Below, in pieces: positions 23,853 to 35,200 of a DNA stretch of 62,758 nucleotides. The stretch comes from an uncultured Bacteroidales bacterium (GTDB lineage: Bacteria > Bacteroidota > Bacteroidia > Bacteroidales > Paludibacteraceae), in the NCBI GenBank assembly GCA_900319645.1, contig ONPG01000010.1, positions 1 to 62,758 on the forward strand. Direction: 5' to 3'. A program made the position numbers and the translations under genes. Position 1 is the first letter of the stretch, and each line of letters starts with the position of its first letter. The notes under the pieces were generated by a model. The model searched no databases. It saw only the letters and a program-made list of their open reading frames with translations, and was not told the DNA's origin.

Positions 23853-25292
23853 ATGATGGCAATGAAGTTCCATAAGCATCTCTTTTGTGCATTCGTTTGT
23901 GCACTGCTGCTGGCACCCCTCGGGGGGCGGGCGGTTGGTGCTGAGGTGGTGGCGCTGAAAAACAATCTGGCGTACGACGCCGTGCTGACGCCGAACCTGG
24001 AGTTGGAGTTTGTGCTGGCTCCCCGGTGGACGATGGAGATAGGCGCGGGATTCAATCCCTTCCCCCTGAAGGACACGCAGTTCCCCAAATGGCGTCATGT
24101 GTCGGCGTGGGTGGCGCCGCGCTACTGGTTCTGCCATGCTTTCCATCGCGATTTTATTTCCGTCAATGCCGCCTATGCTATGTACAACGTAGCGGGCAAT
24201 GCCTGGCCGGTGGCGTGGATGTATCCCCAGGTCAAGGACAGCCGCTATGAGGGGCATGCCGCTATGGCGGGTGTGAGCTACGGATGGCATTTCGCTATCT
24301 CCCCGCATTTCAGCGTCGAGCTGGAGGGTGGAGTGGATGCCGGCTACAGCTGGTTCACCCAGTACGAGTGCAAGCACTGCGGCGCCAAGAAAGCGCAGAG
24401 CGGACGATGGCTCGTTCTCCCCAAATTAGGTATCAACCTGGTGGTGCCTCTGGGTGGCAACGAAGAGACTTTTGCCAAGCGCTGCGACTGCGAGCAGCTG
24501 GACGACAAGGGCGAGAGTACGCCGGATACCGTGGTGGTGGTTCTGCCTCCCGACACGGTGTTTGTGGCTGCGGAGCCGCTGCCCCGGGATACGACCCCCG
24601 TGTGGATTCCTGCCGAGAGGATATTGGCTGATTTCGGTCAGCCGCAACCTGTCTCCGCTGCGGTGCCCAGGCTCGAGGTCAGAAGCGGAAGGATCTATCC
24701 TGTCTATCGCATGCACCGCCTGCGCAACCGACTGCTACGTGACGAGGACGACTATGAGCCTTACAACCGCAATATTGTCCTGAGCGACGACCCGATGAAC
24801 GTCTTCCTTTATTTCGACGTCAACGAGACCAAGATGAACCGTTCGTTCCTCGCCAACGACAAACTGATGGACAGTATCATGAATATCGTGGGGGACGTGC
24901 TGGCGGACAGCACCTTGCTGATCACCCGGGTGCGCATCGTCGGTTTTGCTTCGTTTGACGGACCGCAGGACCGCAACGAGGAGCTCGCGGAGGCACGTGC
25001 CACGACAATCAAGGAGTATATGCAGAGTGTCTATCCCTTGCAGGACAGCGTGTTCACCCTCTGCAACGGAGGCGAGAGCTGGGCGGAACTGCGCTACCAG
25101 TTGTCCCGCACGGCTTTCCAGGGAAGGGACGAGGTGCTGGAGATTATCGATCAGGAGCCCGATCCCGACCAGCGCGAGCGGCTCATCAAGCGCTTGCATA
25201 ACGGGAAAACATACCGCTTTATGCGAGACCAGCTCAGACAGATACTCCGCAACTTGGGATGTATCACTATCTATTGCACCAATGTGGAATAA
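23853..25292 (+). CDS. DUF3575/OmpA-like outer-membrane protein, first gene of fimbrial operon
   Basis: This 479-residue exported protein has a signal peptide (residues 1-30). The segment of about residues 31-205 (LKNNLAYDAVLTPNLELEFVLAPRWTMEIGAGFNPF...) is a DUF3575-type beta-barrel, frequently found at the head of Bacteroidales fimbrial operons. A Pro-rich linker follows, and the C-terminal part (about 315-479) has an OmpA-like pattern (VRIVGFASFDGPQDRNEELAEARA), which suggests peptidoglycan contact. It may anchor or assemble the fimbria in the outer membrane. Role inferred from position. Confidence 0.75.
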   Translation: MMAMKFHKHLFCAFVCALLLAPLGGRAVGAEVVALKNNLAYDAVLTPNLELEFVLAPRWTMEIGAGFNPFPLKDTQFPKWRHVSAWVAPRYWFCHAFHRDFISVNAAYAMYNVAGNAWPVAWMYPQVKDSRYEGHAAMAGVSYGWHFAISPHFSVELEGGVDAGYSWFTQYECKHCGAKKAQSGRWLVLPKLGINLVVPLGGNEETFAKRCDCEQLDDKGESTPDTVVVVLPPDTVFVAAEPLPRDTTPVWIPAERILADFGQPQPVSAAVPRLEVRSGRIYPVYRMHRLRNRLLRDEDDYEPYNRNIVLSDDPMNVFLYFDVNETKMNRSFLANDKLMDSIMNIVGDVLADSTLLITRVRIVGFASFDGPQDRNEELAEARATTIKEYMQSVYPLQDSVFTLCNGGESWAELRYQLSRTAFQGRDEVLEIIDQEPDPDQRERLIKRLHNGKTYRFMRDQLRQILRNLGCITIYCTNVE

Positions 25293-25335
25293 ACCTACAT
25301 ACTAACAATTAACTTTATTATTAACACAAAACAAA

Positions 25336-27120
25336 ATGTTCAAACCAATGAAAAAGATGACATTTTTGGCTTGCACAGCAGTGCTGGCAAGCGCGGTTGC
25401 CCTGACGGGATGTAAGGGCGACGACCAGAACGTACCGCAGCAGAAAGCGCCGTCGGTAACAACTGACATCACTATTTCGCTGCCCCAGCAGGCAGTAGGA
25501 GGCGTACGTCGTATGCCGGGAGCTACCGTGCAGATCGACCCTTCCACTCAGTTTCAGGGTATTACCAACATCCAGTTGGTGCCGTTTGCTAAAACAGGTG
25601 CTATTGCCGCTGCTGACAATCGTCTCGGTGCCAACATCAACCTGGGTGGAATCTCCCTTACAACAGAACTGGCTGCAGCCAGCAAGGCAAAACGTTACTC
25701 CGACGTGGCAGTGCCTGTCGGTACGTCTTCGTTCCTGTTCTATGGCGAGTCGGCAAACGACAATGCGGATTTCTTCCAGCGCGGTAAACTGACAGGCGAT
25801 CGTTCTGCGAACACACCTGCCGGTTTCAACTTCATTCTTTCTCCGATCCTTGCCAACGCTTCTGACGTGACGGGAAGTACTGCTTACACGAATCTGCTGG
25901 ATTACCTCAACTCGGTGCTGGATGCTACGGATGGAACCAAAGCATGGAAACAGTATGCTGCTCCGGGAGATGACCAGACCTTCGTGGATCTGCTCACCGC
26001 CTACAAATCCCTGCGCACCCTCTCCTCGGCAGGCATTGCACGCATGATGAACGACCTGTATGAGACGCTTGCCCTGATGAGCAACTCCACGCTGGCTACC
26101 AACATGATGGCTGCAATCGCGAACACCGAAGACTATGTGGAATTTGATGCCGGGGCAAGTCCGAAGATCACGCTCAAGACTGCGCTCACCGGTTTCCCTG
26201 CCAGCCTCAATATTCCGGAGGGAGCTGTGGCTCTGGATTTCAATGATGGTAGCAAAGCGTTCGTTACTTCTGCTTCCCAGAGCTATAGCAACGAGTTCGC
26301 CGTACCGGCTCTCACCGACTACACCTATCCGTCTTCGCTCTGGTACTATGCCAACACCCAGATTGCTACATCGAACGAGTCTGAGCAGGCAGCTTTGGAA
26401 CACGAGACTAAGAACTGGGCGGAAGTCCTGGCTGAATATACTACAGCCAACGGTACGGTTGGCACCTCCACCCGTTCGGTGGCTTTGCAGGGCGTGATCA
26501 ACTACGGTGTGGCCCGTCTGGATGTCAAGCTCAAAGCGGCTGAGACGCTGGCGGACAACACCTCGCCGACGCCTGTTAACATTACGAACGCTACGGGTTA
26601 CCAACTGACCGGTGTGCTCGTTAGCAACCAGAAGAAACTCGGTTTCGACTTCACCCCGGAGTCGTTCGTAGGCGAGAATCACGCTTACATCATCTATGAC
26701 AAGGTAATGACCGGCGACATCAAAACGGTAGCCGGAGACTACAGCGCAGCCAACTCCACACTCGTAGTGGCTACGCCGCTTCAGGATGCAACTCCCGAGG
26801 ATGTATATGTAGCTATTGAGCTGCTCAACAACTCGGGTCAGGATTTCATCGGCGCACAAGGCCTTGTTCCGGCTGGCAGCAAGTTCTACCTCGTTGGTAA
26901 ACTGGAGTCCAATCAGGCTAATGTAGTAGAGAGTGGCGAGACTGTCAACCCGGGCAAACGTGTGTTCTATCCGGACTACACCACTACCGCACGCCTGACG
27001 ATCACCAACCTCAAGAAGGCCTACAACACCATTCCTGACCTCCGTACGCCGGCGCTGGAACTGGGTCTTTCGGTTGACCTCAGCTGGCAGAACGGTAAGG
27101 TATATGACATTAGTCTCTAA
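25336..27120 (+). CDS. Fimbrillin-like lipoprotein (putative major subunit)
   Basis: This 594-residue lipoprotein has a lipobox ALTGC with Cys26 (Cys22 if translation starts at Met5). After it comes TDITISLPQ...VGGVRRMPG...FQGITNIQLVPFA, a pattern I associate with Mfa1/FimA-type fimbrillins of Bacteroidales, and the C-terminus ends in a beta strand (LGLSVDLSWQNGKVYDISL). In this class the lipoprotein is cut by an Arg-gingipain-like protease and polymerised by strand exchange; the RRM near residue 58 is a candidate site, but this is inference. It is flanked by anchor-type genes. Confidence 0.65.
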   Translation: MFKPMKKMTFLACTAVLASAVALTGCKGDDQNVPQQKAPSVTTDITISLPQQAVGGVRRMPGATVQIDPSTQFQGITNIQLVPFAKTGAIAAADNRLGANINLGGISLTTELAAASKAKRYSDVAVPVGTSSFLFYGESANDNADFFQRGKLTGDRSANTPAGFNFILSPILANASDVTGSTAYTNLLDYLNSVLDATDGTKAWKQYAAPGDDQTFVDLLTAYKSLRTLSSAGIARMMNDLYETLALMSNSTLATNMMAAIANTEDYVEFDAGASPKITLKTALTGFPASLNIPEGAVALDFNDGSKAFVTSASQSYSNEFAVPALTDYTYPSSLWYYANTQIATSNESEQAALEHETKNWAEVLAEYTTANGTVGTSTRSVALQGVINYGVARLDVKLKAAETLADNTSPTPVNITNATGYQLTGVLVSNQKKLGFDFTPESFVGENHAYIIYDKVMTGDIKTVAGDYSAANSTLVVATPLQDATPEDVYVAIELLNNSGQDFIGAQGLVPAGSKFYLVGKLESNQANVVESGETVNPGKRVFYPDYTTTARLTITNLKKAYNTIPDLRTPALELGLSVDLSWQNGKVYDISL

Positions 27121-27141
27121 TAAGGCAAAGAGTCGGTTGAT

Positions 27142-28152
27142 TTGAAACGACTGGTTGTCATATGGATCCCATTGTTCTTCGCTGCATGCACTCTGATCTA
27201 CGACGATCTGAGTGTGTGCGGCGAGGAACTGGTGGTGGATTATCAGCTGCAGCTGCATACCGAACTGAGTATGCAGTTGCAGACTGAGTTGATGACCGAG
27301 GCGGAGGAACCGGTACGCTATTCGCTCGGCAAATGGCTCGCGCCTATCTTCACCGACAAGGCGAAGGATGTCGATCTGCGGTTCTACTCCGGTGCCACCG
27401 ACGAGATACGCCATCAGATCCAGGAGGAGATCAACGACCAGCGCACGAGCTACACCATCCGTCTGCCCCAGGAGGACTATATGCACCTGGGAGTAGCCAA
27501 TATCGAGGACAACCATGCTGTCCGTCTGACCGGCGGTGCCCACTCCGAGACGATGGAGCTGGCGTTGACGGACGACCCCGAGATACCGTCGCTCAACACC
27601 GGAGTGTTCACCGCCCGGATGCCGATGTCGGTGGGAGACACCTCCGCGAGGTTTGAGGTGCATCTGTATATGGCTACATGCGCCGTGGCACTCGTCGTGG
27701 ACACCACAGTATGCGACTCGCTGGTCTCCATGTACGCCATCCTCAGCGGCTCCGCCAGCCGCTTCGCCTTGCGAGACAGTGTCTATAGCTACGACGGCGG
27801 ACAGAAGATCGTTTGCGAGGAAGTGGCGGTCACCACTCCTGCGAAAGCACCCGCCCGCACCCTCGCACCAACCGATTCGACGCAAACCGATACCTACAGC
27901 TGTTTTGCTGCATCGATGTTCCCTACAGCGGACGACCGCCCATGGGAACTGGTGGTGGAGACCACCCTTCGCGGAAACCGCCATACAACGACCACAATGA
28001 CGATAGACGAACCCGTCCAAGCCGGCACACTCCGTATCCTGAGGGTCTATGTGGACGGCAAAGGTGCCGTTCTGCCCGATAAGGGACAGGAGATGGCTGT
28101 CACCGTGTCGCTCGACTGGAAACAAGGCGGAGAACATGATATAGAATTATAA
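27142..28152 (+). CDS. Mfa2/FimB-like fimbrial anchor lipoprotein
   Basis: This 336-residue lipoprotein (AACTLIYDDLSVCGEELVVDYQLQL, Cys16 lipidated) matches the opening of the FimB/Mfa2 family, which anchors and limits the length of fimbriae in the outer membrane. Two immunoglobulin-like beta domains are expected. It ends with MAVTVSLDWKQGGEHDIEL, closely resembling the C-terminal strand of the preceding fimbrillin. Translation begins at a TTG (27142), 21 bases after the fimbrillin stop; no ATG or GTG is available before the signal peptide. Confidence 0.78.
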   Translation: MKRLVVIWIPLFFAACTLIYDDLSVCGEELVVDYQLQLHTELSMQLQTELMTEAEEPVRYSLGKWLAPIFTDKAKDVDLRFYSGATDEIRHQIQEEINDQRTSYTIRLPQEDYMHLGVANIEDNHAVRLTGGAHSETMELALTDDPEIPSLNTGVFTARMPMSVGDTSARFEVHLYMATCAVALVVDTTVCDSLVSMYAILSGSASRFALRDSVYSYDGGQKIVCEEVAVTTPAKAPARTLAPTDSTQTDTYSCFAASMFPTADDRPWELVVETTLRGNRHTTTTMTIDEPVQAGTLRILRVYVDGKGAVLPDKGQEMAVTVSLDWKQGGEHDIEL

Positions 28153-28157
28153 GAATA

Positions 28158-29225
28158 TTGCGTATTAAGAAATACATAGCACTGCTTATCCTCGCCTGCG
28201 CGTTCGCGGGATGCAGGGAGAGTATCAACCAGCCGGAGCAGGGAGCTGCTTTGGTGCTCAATCTCTGTCTGCCCGTCCAGCAGCCTGCCTCCCATGCGCC
28301 CTTGCGGATCATGGGTGATCCCGGAAGCTATGAGGCTTTTGCTCTGCCTAAATACGCCTATATCTTCATTACCAAGAAGGTAGGCGAATCGTGGGTCCTC
28401 TGGCGCAAAGACGAGATCCGGCTCGATTCACGAGAGTGGGAAAGAACGTTCTACGGAGGACCTACCGGAGAGGCGAAAGATGATATCTATAGATACACGG
28501 GAAAAATCCTTTTCCTGCTGGGTAACGATAATCCGAAAGGCCGGGTGTATGTGGTTTGCAGCAGCCGGCGCCTGACCTTGACGCCGTCATGGGCAAGTAT
28601 AACGACCTTTGACGATGTGCTGAATCTGAAATTTAACACGGCTCCCGATTCTATTCAGGAGAGCCTGCAAGATATATACTCCACGCCGTACAACTATTTT
28701 ACGGACGAGGACCTCTTTTATTGCTCCTACGACTGTAGTGCCGGCAATTCCTATATGGTCAACACGGTGCTCTTCCACGTAGCCTCCAAGGTGGATGTCA
28801 AATGGTCGGTGGCAGCGGAGCAGCGAATCAACCGGGTGGACCCTGCGGAGTCTGTGCGGTTGACCTATATGGAGGCACGCAGACTGTTCAACGGAAATGC
28901 CTATTGCTTCAAGCCTATGCGCAACGAACTGCCGGCGAAACTGACCTCCGGCTATACGATTGCGGAGATGGTCAAACCCGCCGACGAAGGACTCTGGTGG
29001 GAAGGAAGAACCTATTTCTACACCATTCCTTATACCGTCACCGGAGCTCCTGACTATTTCCCGCTGCAAATGAGACTGCAGACCAACGAGAGCGGAGACG
29101 ACTACTGCCCGACGCTCAATCTGAGGATCGACACCACGGCAATGTTTACTCCATGGCTTAGGACCAACTTTACCATCACGGGACCATTATCTGAGGAAGA
29201 GCCGACGAGAACGGTGGGAGGTTGA
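28158..29225 (+). CDS. Accessory fimbrial lipoprotein (putative tip/minor subunit)
   Basis: This 355-residue lipoprotein has the lipobox AFAGC (Cys19). It starts with TTG at 28158, five bases after the anchor gene. Its first codons (M-R-I-K-K-Y-I) almost repeat those of the giant gene that follows (M-R-I-K-R-Y-I), also at a TTG. The body is beta-rich with an FYCSYDC Cys pair, and does not match a family I can name firmly; place in the operon suggests a minor or tip component comparable to Mfa3/Mfa4. Confidence 0.6.
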   Translation: MRIKKYIALLILACAFAGCRESINQPEQGAALVLNLCLPVQQPASHAPLRIMGDPGSYEAFALPKYAYIFITKKVGESWVLWRKDEIRLDSREWERTFYGGPTGEAKDDIYRYTGKILFLLGNDNPKGRVYVVCSSRRLTLTPSWASITTFDDVLNLKFNTAPDSIQESLQDIYSTPYNYFTDEDLFYCSYDCSAGNSYMVNTVLFHVASKVDVKWSVAAEQRINRVDPAESVRLTYMEARRLFNGNAYCFKPMRNELPAKLTSGYTIAEMVKPADEGLWWEGRTYFYTIPYTVTGAPDYFPLQMRLQTNESGDDYCPTLNLRIDTTAMFTPWLRTNFTITGPLSEEEPTRTVGG

Positions 29226-29255
29226 AAAAGGAAAATGAAAACGGAAAGGTGAAAA

Positions 29256-32200
29256 TTGAGAATTAAGCGATACATAGTATTAATAATGTACGTGTGTGCG
29301 TGTGCATGTGCGTACGCGCAAACGGATACCATCCGCTATGTGCACCCGGACGGCAACTACAACAACGACGGCCGCTCGTGGGGCACGGCTAAGAAACGTG
29401 TGCAGGACGCTATCAACGACCTGCGTGACTATCTGGAGCAGCACAACCTCCACTCCGGCTCGGTCTATATAGCCGCCGGAACCTATGTCCCTACCGAATC
29501 GACGGAGTCCTCCGGCGGTTCGATGCTGAACACCTCGTTCAAGATCTACAGCGGTATCCACGTCTATGGCGGTTTCAACCCCGACGCACCGGAGGAGAGA
29601 CCGGGACTGCGTATCATGTCCAACGGCAAGACCTGCGAGCAGAACTGGGCGAACCAGTCGGGTATAGGTACCGTCTCCGGCGAGGAGATTGCTTCGCAAT
29701 GGGATCTGCGCCACAAAACCATCCTCAGCGGCAACCACACCTCCACGCCGCCTACCCTCAGTTTCGACAGTATCCGCGGCCGTTACAACACCGCTTATCC
29801 CGCCAGTTCGTTCCACGTCGTCTGGTTTGCCACCAACGGCAAGTTTGACGGCACAGGCGAGGAGGCGGACCATTTCCGTCCGCTCACCGATCATGCCTCG
29901 CTCGACGGTTGTGTCATCTCGAGCGGCAACGCCGCCACGCGTAACACCAACGTACGCGAGCACACCGCCTACGGCGGAGGTGTGTATATGGTAGGCAACA
30001 CCGGTATCCGCAACTGTATCGTCGAGCGATGCAACGCTACCATGCGCGGAGGAGGTATCTATGCCGACGGAGGCGGCGAGATAGAGTTCTGCTACGTCCA
30101 CACATGCCAGTCGGCGGGTGTGGGTGTCTATCAGGGCTACGGAGGTGGAGTATGTATCGACCATGCCGGCTCTATCGGACACAGCCATATCACCTCCTGT
30201 GCCGCACGTTGCGGTGGAGGTCTGCTCATCAGCCATGCCCCGGAGGACTATATCGAGACCGGTATCACCGCACTCGACACCATCAGCAACTACTCGCCTT
30301 TCGCTACCGCATGCGTGATCAACAACAACACCGCGAACGCCGAAGGCGGTGGTATCTATCTGGCGGAAGGAGGTACGGTCAACCACTGTACCGTAACCGC
30401 CAACAACTGTATGGGTCCGGACGTCACCTATTACGGCCGCCGGCATGGACGTTCCGGAGGTATATACGTCCGCAACTGCGGTATGATTTTCAACTCCGTG
30501 TTCTGGGGTAACCGATGCGACAAGAACAACGACGTACAGTTTGCTTCCGTCCGCCAGAAGCCCAACGAACCCGGCTATGAGGTGTTTGCCTTCCACACGG
30601 CGTTTATGAACCACGATATCACCGACTGGACGGGAGTGCGCAAAGAGGTGGTGTTCTCGCTGGAGAAGCAGAATCTGCCTATCGCCAATTCGACGGGCAA
30701 CTACCCCTGTTTCTTCTCGCCTACCGTCAATCCGCTGGATTGGCAGGACAACACCAAACCCGGTGCCGGAGTGCTGATGCACATGCGCCCGCTGGATTAT
30801 CCGGGTCCGCGTATCTGGCACTTGACCTCCTATTCCGCCCTCGACCAGAAAGGTGTGCAGGCGAACGAGACGGTGTTCGATGTGTCGTGGTGGCTCCGCC
30901 ACGCGCACACCGACTACGGCGTGGTGTCCAACCCCTTCGAGCCGGTGGCTACATTGGGTGCTCTGGTGCGTCGCCCTGACCCCCTGACCTATGAGTTGAT
31001 CCCGCCGCAGGGCTATGAGGGACGTGTGGGGGGAGATCCTATACCGACGCTTTTCATCGACCCGAACCGTAAAGGTGTCTATGACGAAGACGGCCATTTC
31101 GTAGAGCAGACCAAAGAGGGAGACTCCTGGCGTGTTCCTATCAAGGACCTGGGAGAAGCTATCTCGTTCTTCCGCCAGTTCCTGGTGGATGATCCTGGTG
31201 GTAACCACCACTACATGATCCCGGCCTTGGACGAGAACGGTATGCCTACAGGCGAGCCGACGCGATATGATTATGTACAGTATCTGGTCAAAGAAGGAAC
31301 AATCAGTACCGTAGGTCCGGGTAACTACCTCGATAAGAACATCCGTACCGCTGCGCTACGTGTGGATAGCCACATGCGTATCTACGGCGGCTATCCGAAA
31401 ACGCTGGAAGGAACAGATACCTCCATCCGCGACCCGCGTAAATACAAGTCAATCATTACGGCGAACATCACCGGTATCGAAGGGGAGGCGGGGTATCAGA
31501 ATAACTCCGCGCACGTGGTTGCTATGGTGAACGTCGAGCACACGATCGTGGACGGCTTCACGCTCACGGGCGCCAACACCCATAATGTATATGCATCCTA
31601 TTCAGCAGCCGCCGGAGGAGGTCTGCTACTCAATAACTCCACCACGTCGGCGGAGAAACGTATTCACATGGTGGGTAACCAGCTCCGTAACTGCGTGATC
31701 AGCAACTGTACGTCGCCCAAGGGAGCCGCGGTATATGTGAACGGAGAGTTCTCGAATGCCGCGGGTGAGTTGAGCTACGCCGAGTTGTTGATGCAGAACT
31801 GCGTCATCCGTAACAACACCGCGGACTACACGGAGCATGACGATGAGATCGAAGACCACGGTATCATCACCGCCAACGGTCGCGCGTATATCCATATCGA
31901 GCACTGTACGGTAGCCAACAACGTAGGGTTCCCCTTTAAGGCGGATAGCAAGACAACCGACCTGGAGCAGCCTATCCGTTGCGGCCACCTCGAACACGCC
32001 GGCATCCTCTTCCATGGATATATACGCGTGGATAACTCGCTGGTCTTCTGTAACGGCGACCGGGTATTGGACAACCGCGGTGACCTGGGAGAGATAGCCT
32101 ACGTCATGTCCGTGAACAGGGAGGGGCAGGATTATGTGTTCGGCAAATGGAATATGTTCGATGCCGACTTGCGTCTCCACCAGGCAAATTCCCATGAGCC

Positions 32201-35200
32201 GCGAGGATTCTTTGCCAATGGTTATACCGTTCCCTGGAACGACCATTTTATGCCGGATGGGGTGGAGTCTCATTTCGTGGCGGATATTGAAAATGTGCCG
32301 GCAGATAGTTTGTCGCGTGCGAACCGCTGTATCTTCACGCGTGTGAGCACCGACTCCAACTATCCTACTTTTGTCAACCCGGCGCGTAACGTAGGTCACT
32401 CGCCTACCGGCGACAAACCGCTCTACGGCGGTACGGTGGCGTACGACCCCTTGACCACCAACCCCTGCGTCAACGCGGCGCACCCGGACGACTACACCGA
32501 GGCGGACAATTTCGACCGAAGCGACAACCTGCGCCGTGACCGCGGAGGAGCGCCGGATGTAGGCGCCGTGGAGAACAGCGACCTGCCGGCAGCGGGATCA
32601 GTTATTTATGTCACGCCGGACGGAGCCGGCAAACGCGACGGCTCGTCATGGGACAACGCCATTGCCGGCAACACGGTCTATCGGCTCAGCGCTGTGCCCG
32701 GTCCCGATCTGGCGGAAGGAGACCGGATCGATCCGGAACTGACCTGTGACCGGGTACTCGACAGCGAGGGAAATCCCATCCTCACCACCAACCGGAAATA
32801 CAGCGGCGGTTGGGGTAGGGTTTGGTGGACCGACAAACGTGTGGGGGCAGCCTCTGCCACCACCGTCACCACGGCGTGGGTGACAGAGAAGCACACCTAT
32901 ACCAACGGTCCTAAAGACGGCCAGACCGAACTTGTGGATGACGGCACTACGCCCCATGAGTCCTCCAATACCGTAATCACCGCTACCGGCGCGATTGCCG
33001 ACGGCTTCACACCCGGATACGACTACGACCTGCGCTATCCCTACGGCGAGATATCGGGTGCCTCCCGTTCGTTCTGGCGTGCCAACCCATACCATAATAC
33101 CAACGAGTGGAACAACGCCGCCGGTTATGCGGATAGAGAGGCGTTTATCTCGGCTTGCAATGCCAACGGATGGATCAGAAACACCCGTGCCGAGCGCTAT
33201 GTGGGAGGATTGCAGTACGCGGTGGAGAGAGCTGCGGCTGCTAACCACACCTATCACCGTGACTCCGTACAGGTCTGGGTGGGTGCCGGCAAATATACGG
33301 ACTACAAAGGATTTGTGATGCGCGACTCGGTGACGGTGCTCGGAGGGTTCCCTGCCGGGAAGTTCCAGGCTCCTGCCATGTCTGAGCGACAGGCCTTGAT
33401 GTCCGACGTGATCAATATCCCCAAATCCAAACCCGCTGAGGCGTTCGAGCCTGCCGACTACGAGACGGTGCTCCAGCTCTCCGATGCCAACCCCAATCAG
33501 TCCGGCGACAAAAAGACGCTGAATCCCGAAGCGGTGAAGTATTGGGACGACGACTATTCCTACTCTGAGACCACCGACACCCGTTCGTATGCCTACAAGA
33601 CCCGCAAGGTAACCAATACCTATACCTATTCCTCGGTGGAGACAGACGTGACGAGTGAGCATATTTACCACCCCAATTTCGATGATAATTCCAAACTGCG
33701 TGATCAGAATACCGGCGTACCCGGCCACAAAGTATATGGATCGTCTCCGGCTCCGGCGACTATGGATTATTGGCATTTCACCTACCCCACAGAGCCGGAA
33801 TATTACTATCTGGAGATAACTCCTCAGACAGGTTCTTTACGTATATTCGACTACGATACAGGGGTAAAGATAGAAGATAAAAACTCCCGGTGGTTCCGCT
33901 CCAGCAACGGTTCGCTGACCGGCTTGAACATGTATCACACCATGAAAGCGATGGAGGCGGGAACCTACAAACTGACACTGGATATGATGGGCGGATACCG
34001 CAACGGATCTCCGTTCGACGTCACTACGCCGTCCAATATCTATCTGCATATTCTGGATAATGAAGGAAACGACTTGGCAGATCCGGTGTTGTTGAAATGC
34101 CGTGATTATAGCAATCCGTCAGGAACCAACGCAACCAATGTCCGTCTTACAGCCTTCCGCAAGACCATCGAGTTTACCACGGAGGGAACCGGAGATGTAA
34201 TGATTAAGGTGGAGGTGCTGGATGGTACGAAGAATAAAGGAGCGACCTATCCTAAAACACCGGATGGCGGAGACCCGGATCCTATCCCCTGGAATTATAA
34301 GTGGGATAAAGGAACAGAGGCGAATCCGTCTCAGGCCTGGGGTACCAACAACCCGAACCGCCGCGAGTTCTTTATCACCAATCTGAAACTGAAGCAGGTA
34401 GATACCTCCAAATCCACCTATGTGCTTGCTGATCAGGATGTAGTGGAGAACGACACGGTGGTGGATAGTCCGCGCGCTACGGAGATTACCACCTCCTCTG
34501 TCTATACCCTGCAGAAGCACCGCACCACGCTGCGCAAGCGCGTGCTGACGATGCCGGACGTCTGTGTGCCTACCTATGGCGCCGGCTCGGTGGGGGACCC
34601 GGCTGCGAAGACCAACGGTAAGTTGGCGGATGGATTGTCGCACACCGATCGTGTGTTCGGCGCCACCAAGGCGCTCCGTACGGCGGCTACGCTTGCCAAA
34701 GAGGAGGACCCGCATTATGTGGAGTATAACGAAGCCAACTGGGACGGTTTCACTATCCGCTACGGCTTTATCACCGACGAGGCGATGGCGCACGGTGGAG
34801 GCGCCGGCGTGAACATGTACGAGGGAGGACACCTGCGCAACTGTATTGTCATCAACAATATGTCCCAATGTCCGCGTATCAAGGGAGGAGGTTTGTTCTG
34901 CGATGGTGCCACCTCGACCATCGAGGGATGTTTCGTGCTCCACAACCTCTCCACGTTGAGTTCGATAGAGACCGTTAACCAGAACCAGATTTTTGCCGGC
35001 GGTATGTTTATGTACGAGGGTACGTGCTTCAACTCCCTCTTTGCCAATAACTATTCTTACGGTTCGTCAGGCGGTGTAGGATTCTGCGTAGGCCGTTTCT
35101 TCAACAACACCATTGCCTACAACACCGGCACACTGGTTGAAGGAGGCAATATCAGCGGAGGAGCTGTTTCCTTAGCCACGGAATCCAACCCGAACCTTTT

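Noticed and set aside
25321-28137. 938-codon minus-strand frame opposite the fimbrillin and anchor genes
   Set aside because: The plus-strand genes have lipoboxes and family patterns. The antisense product has none.
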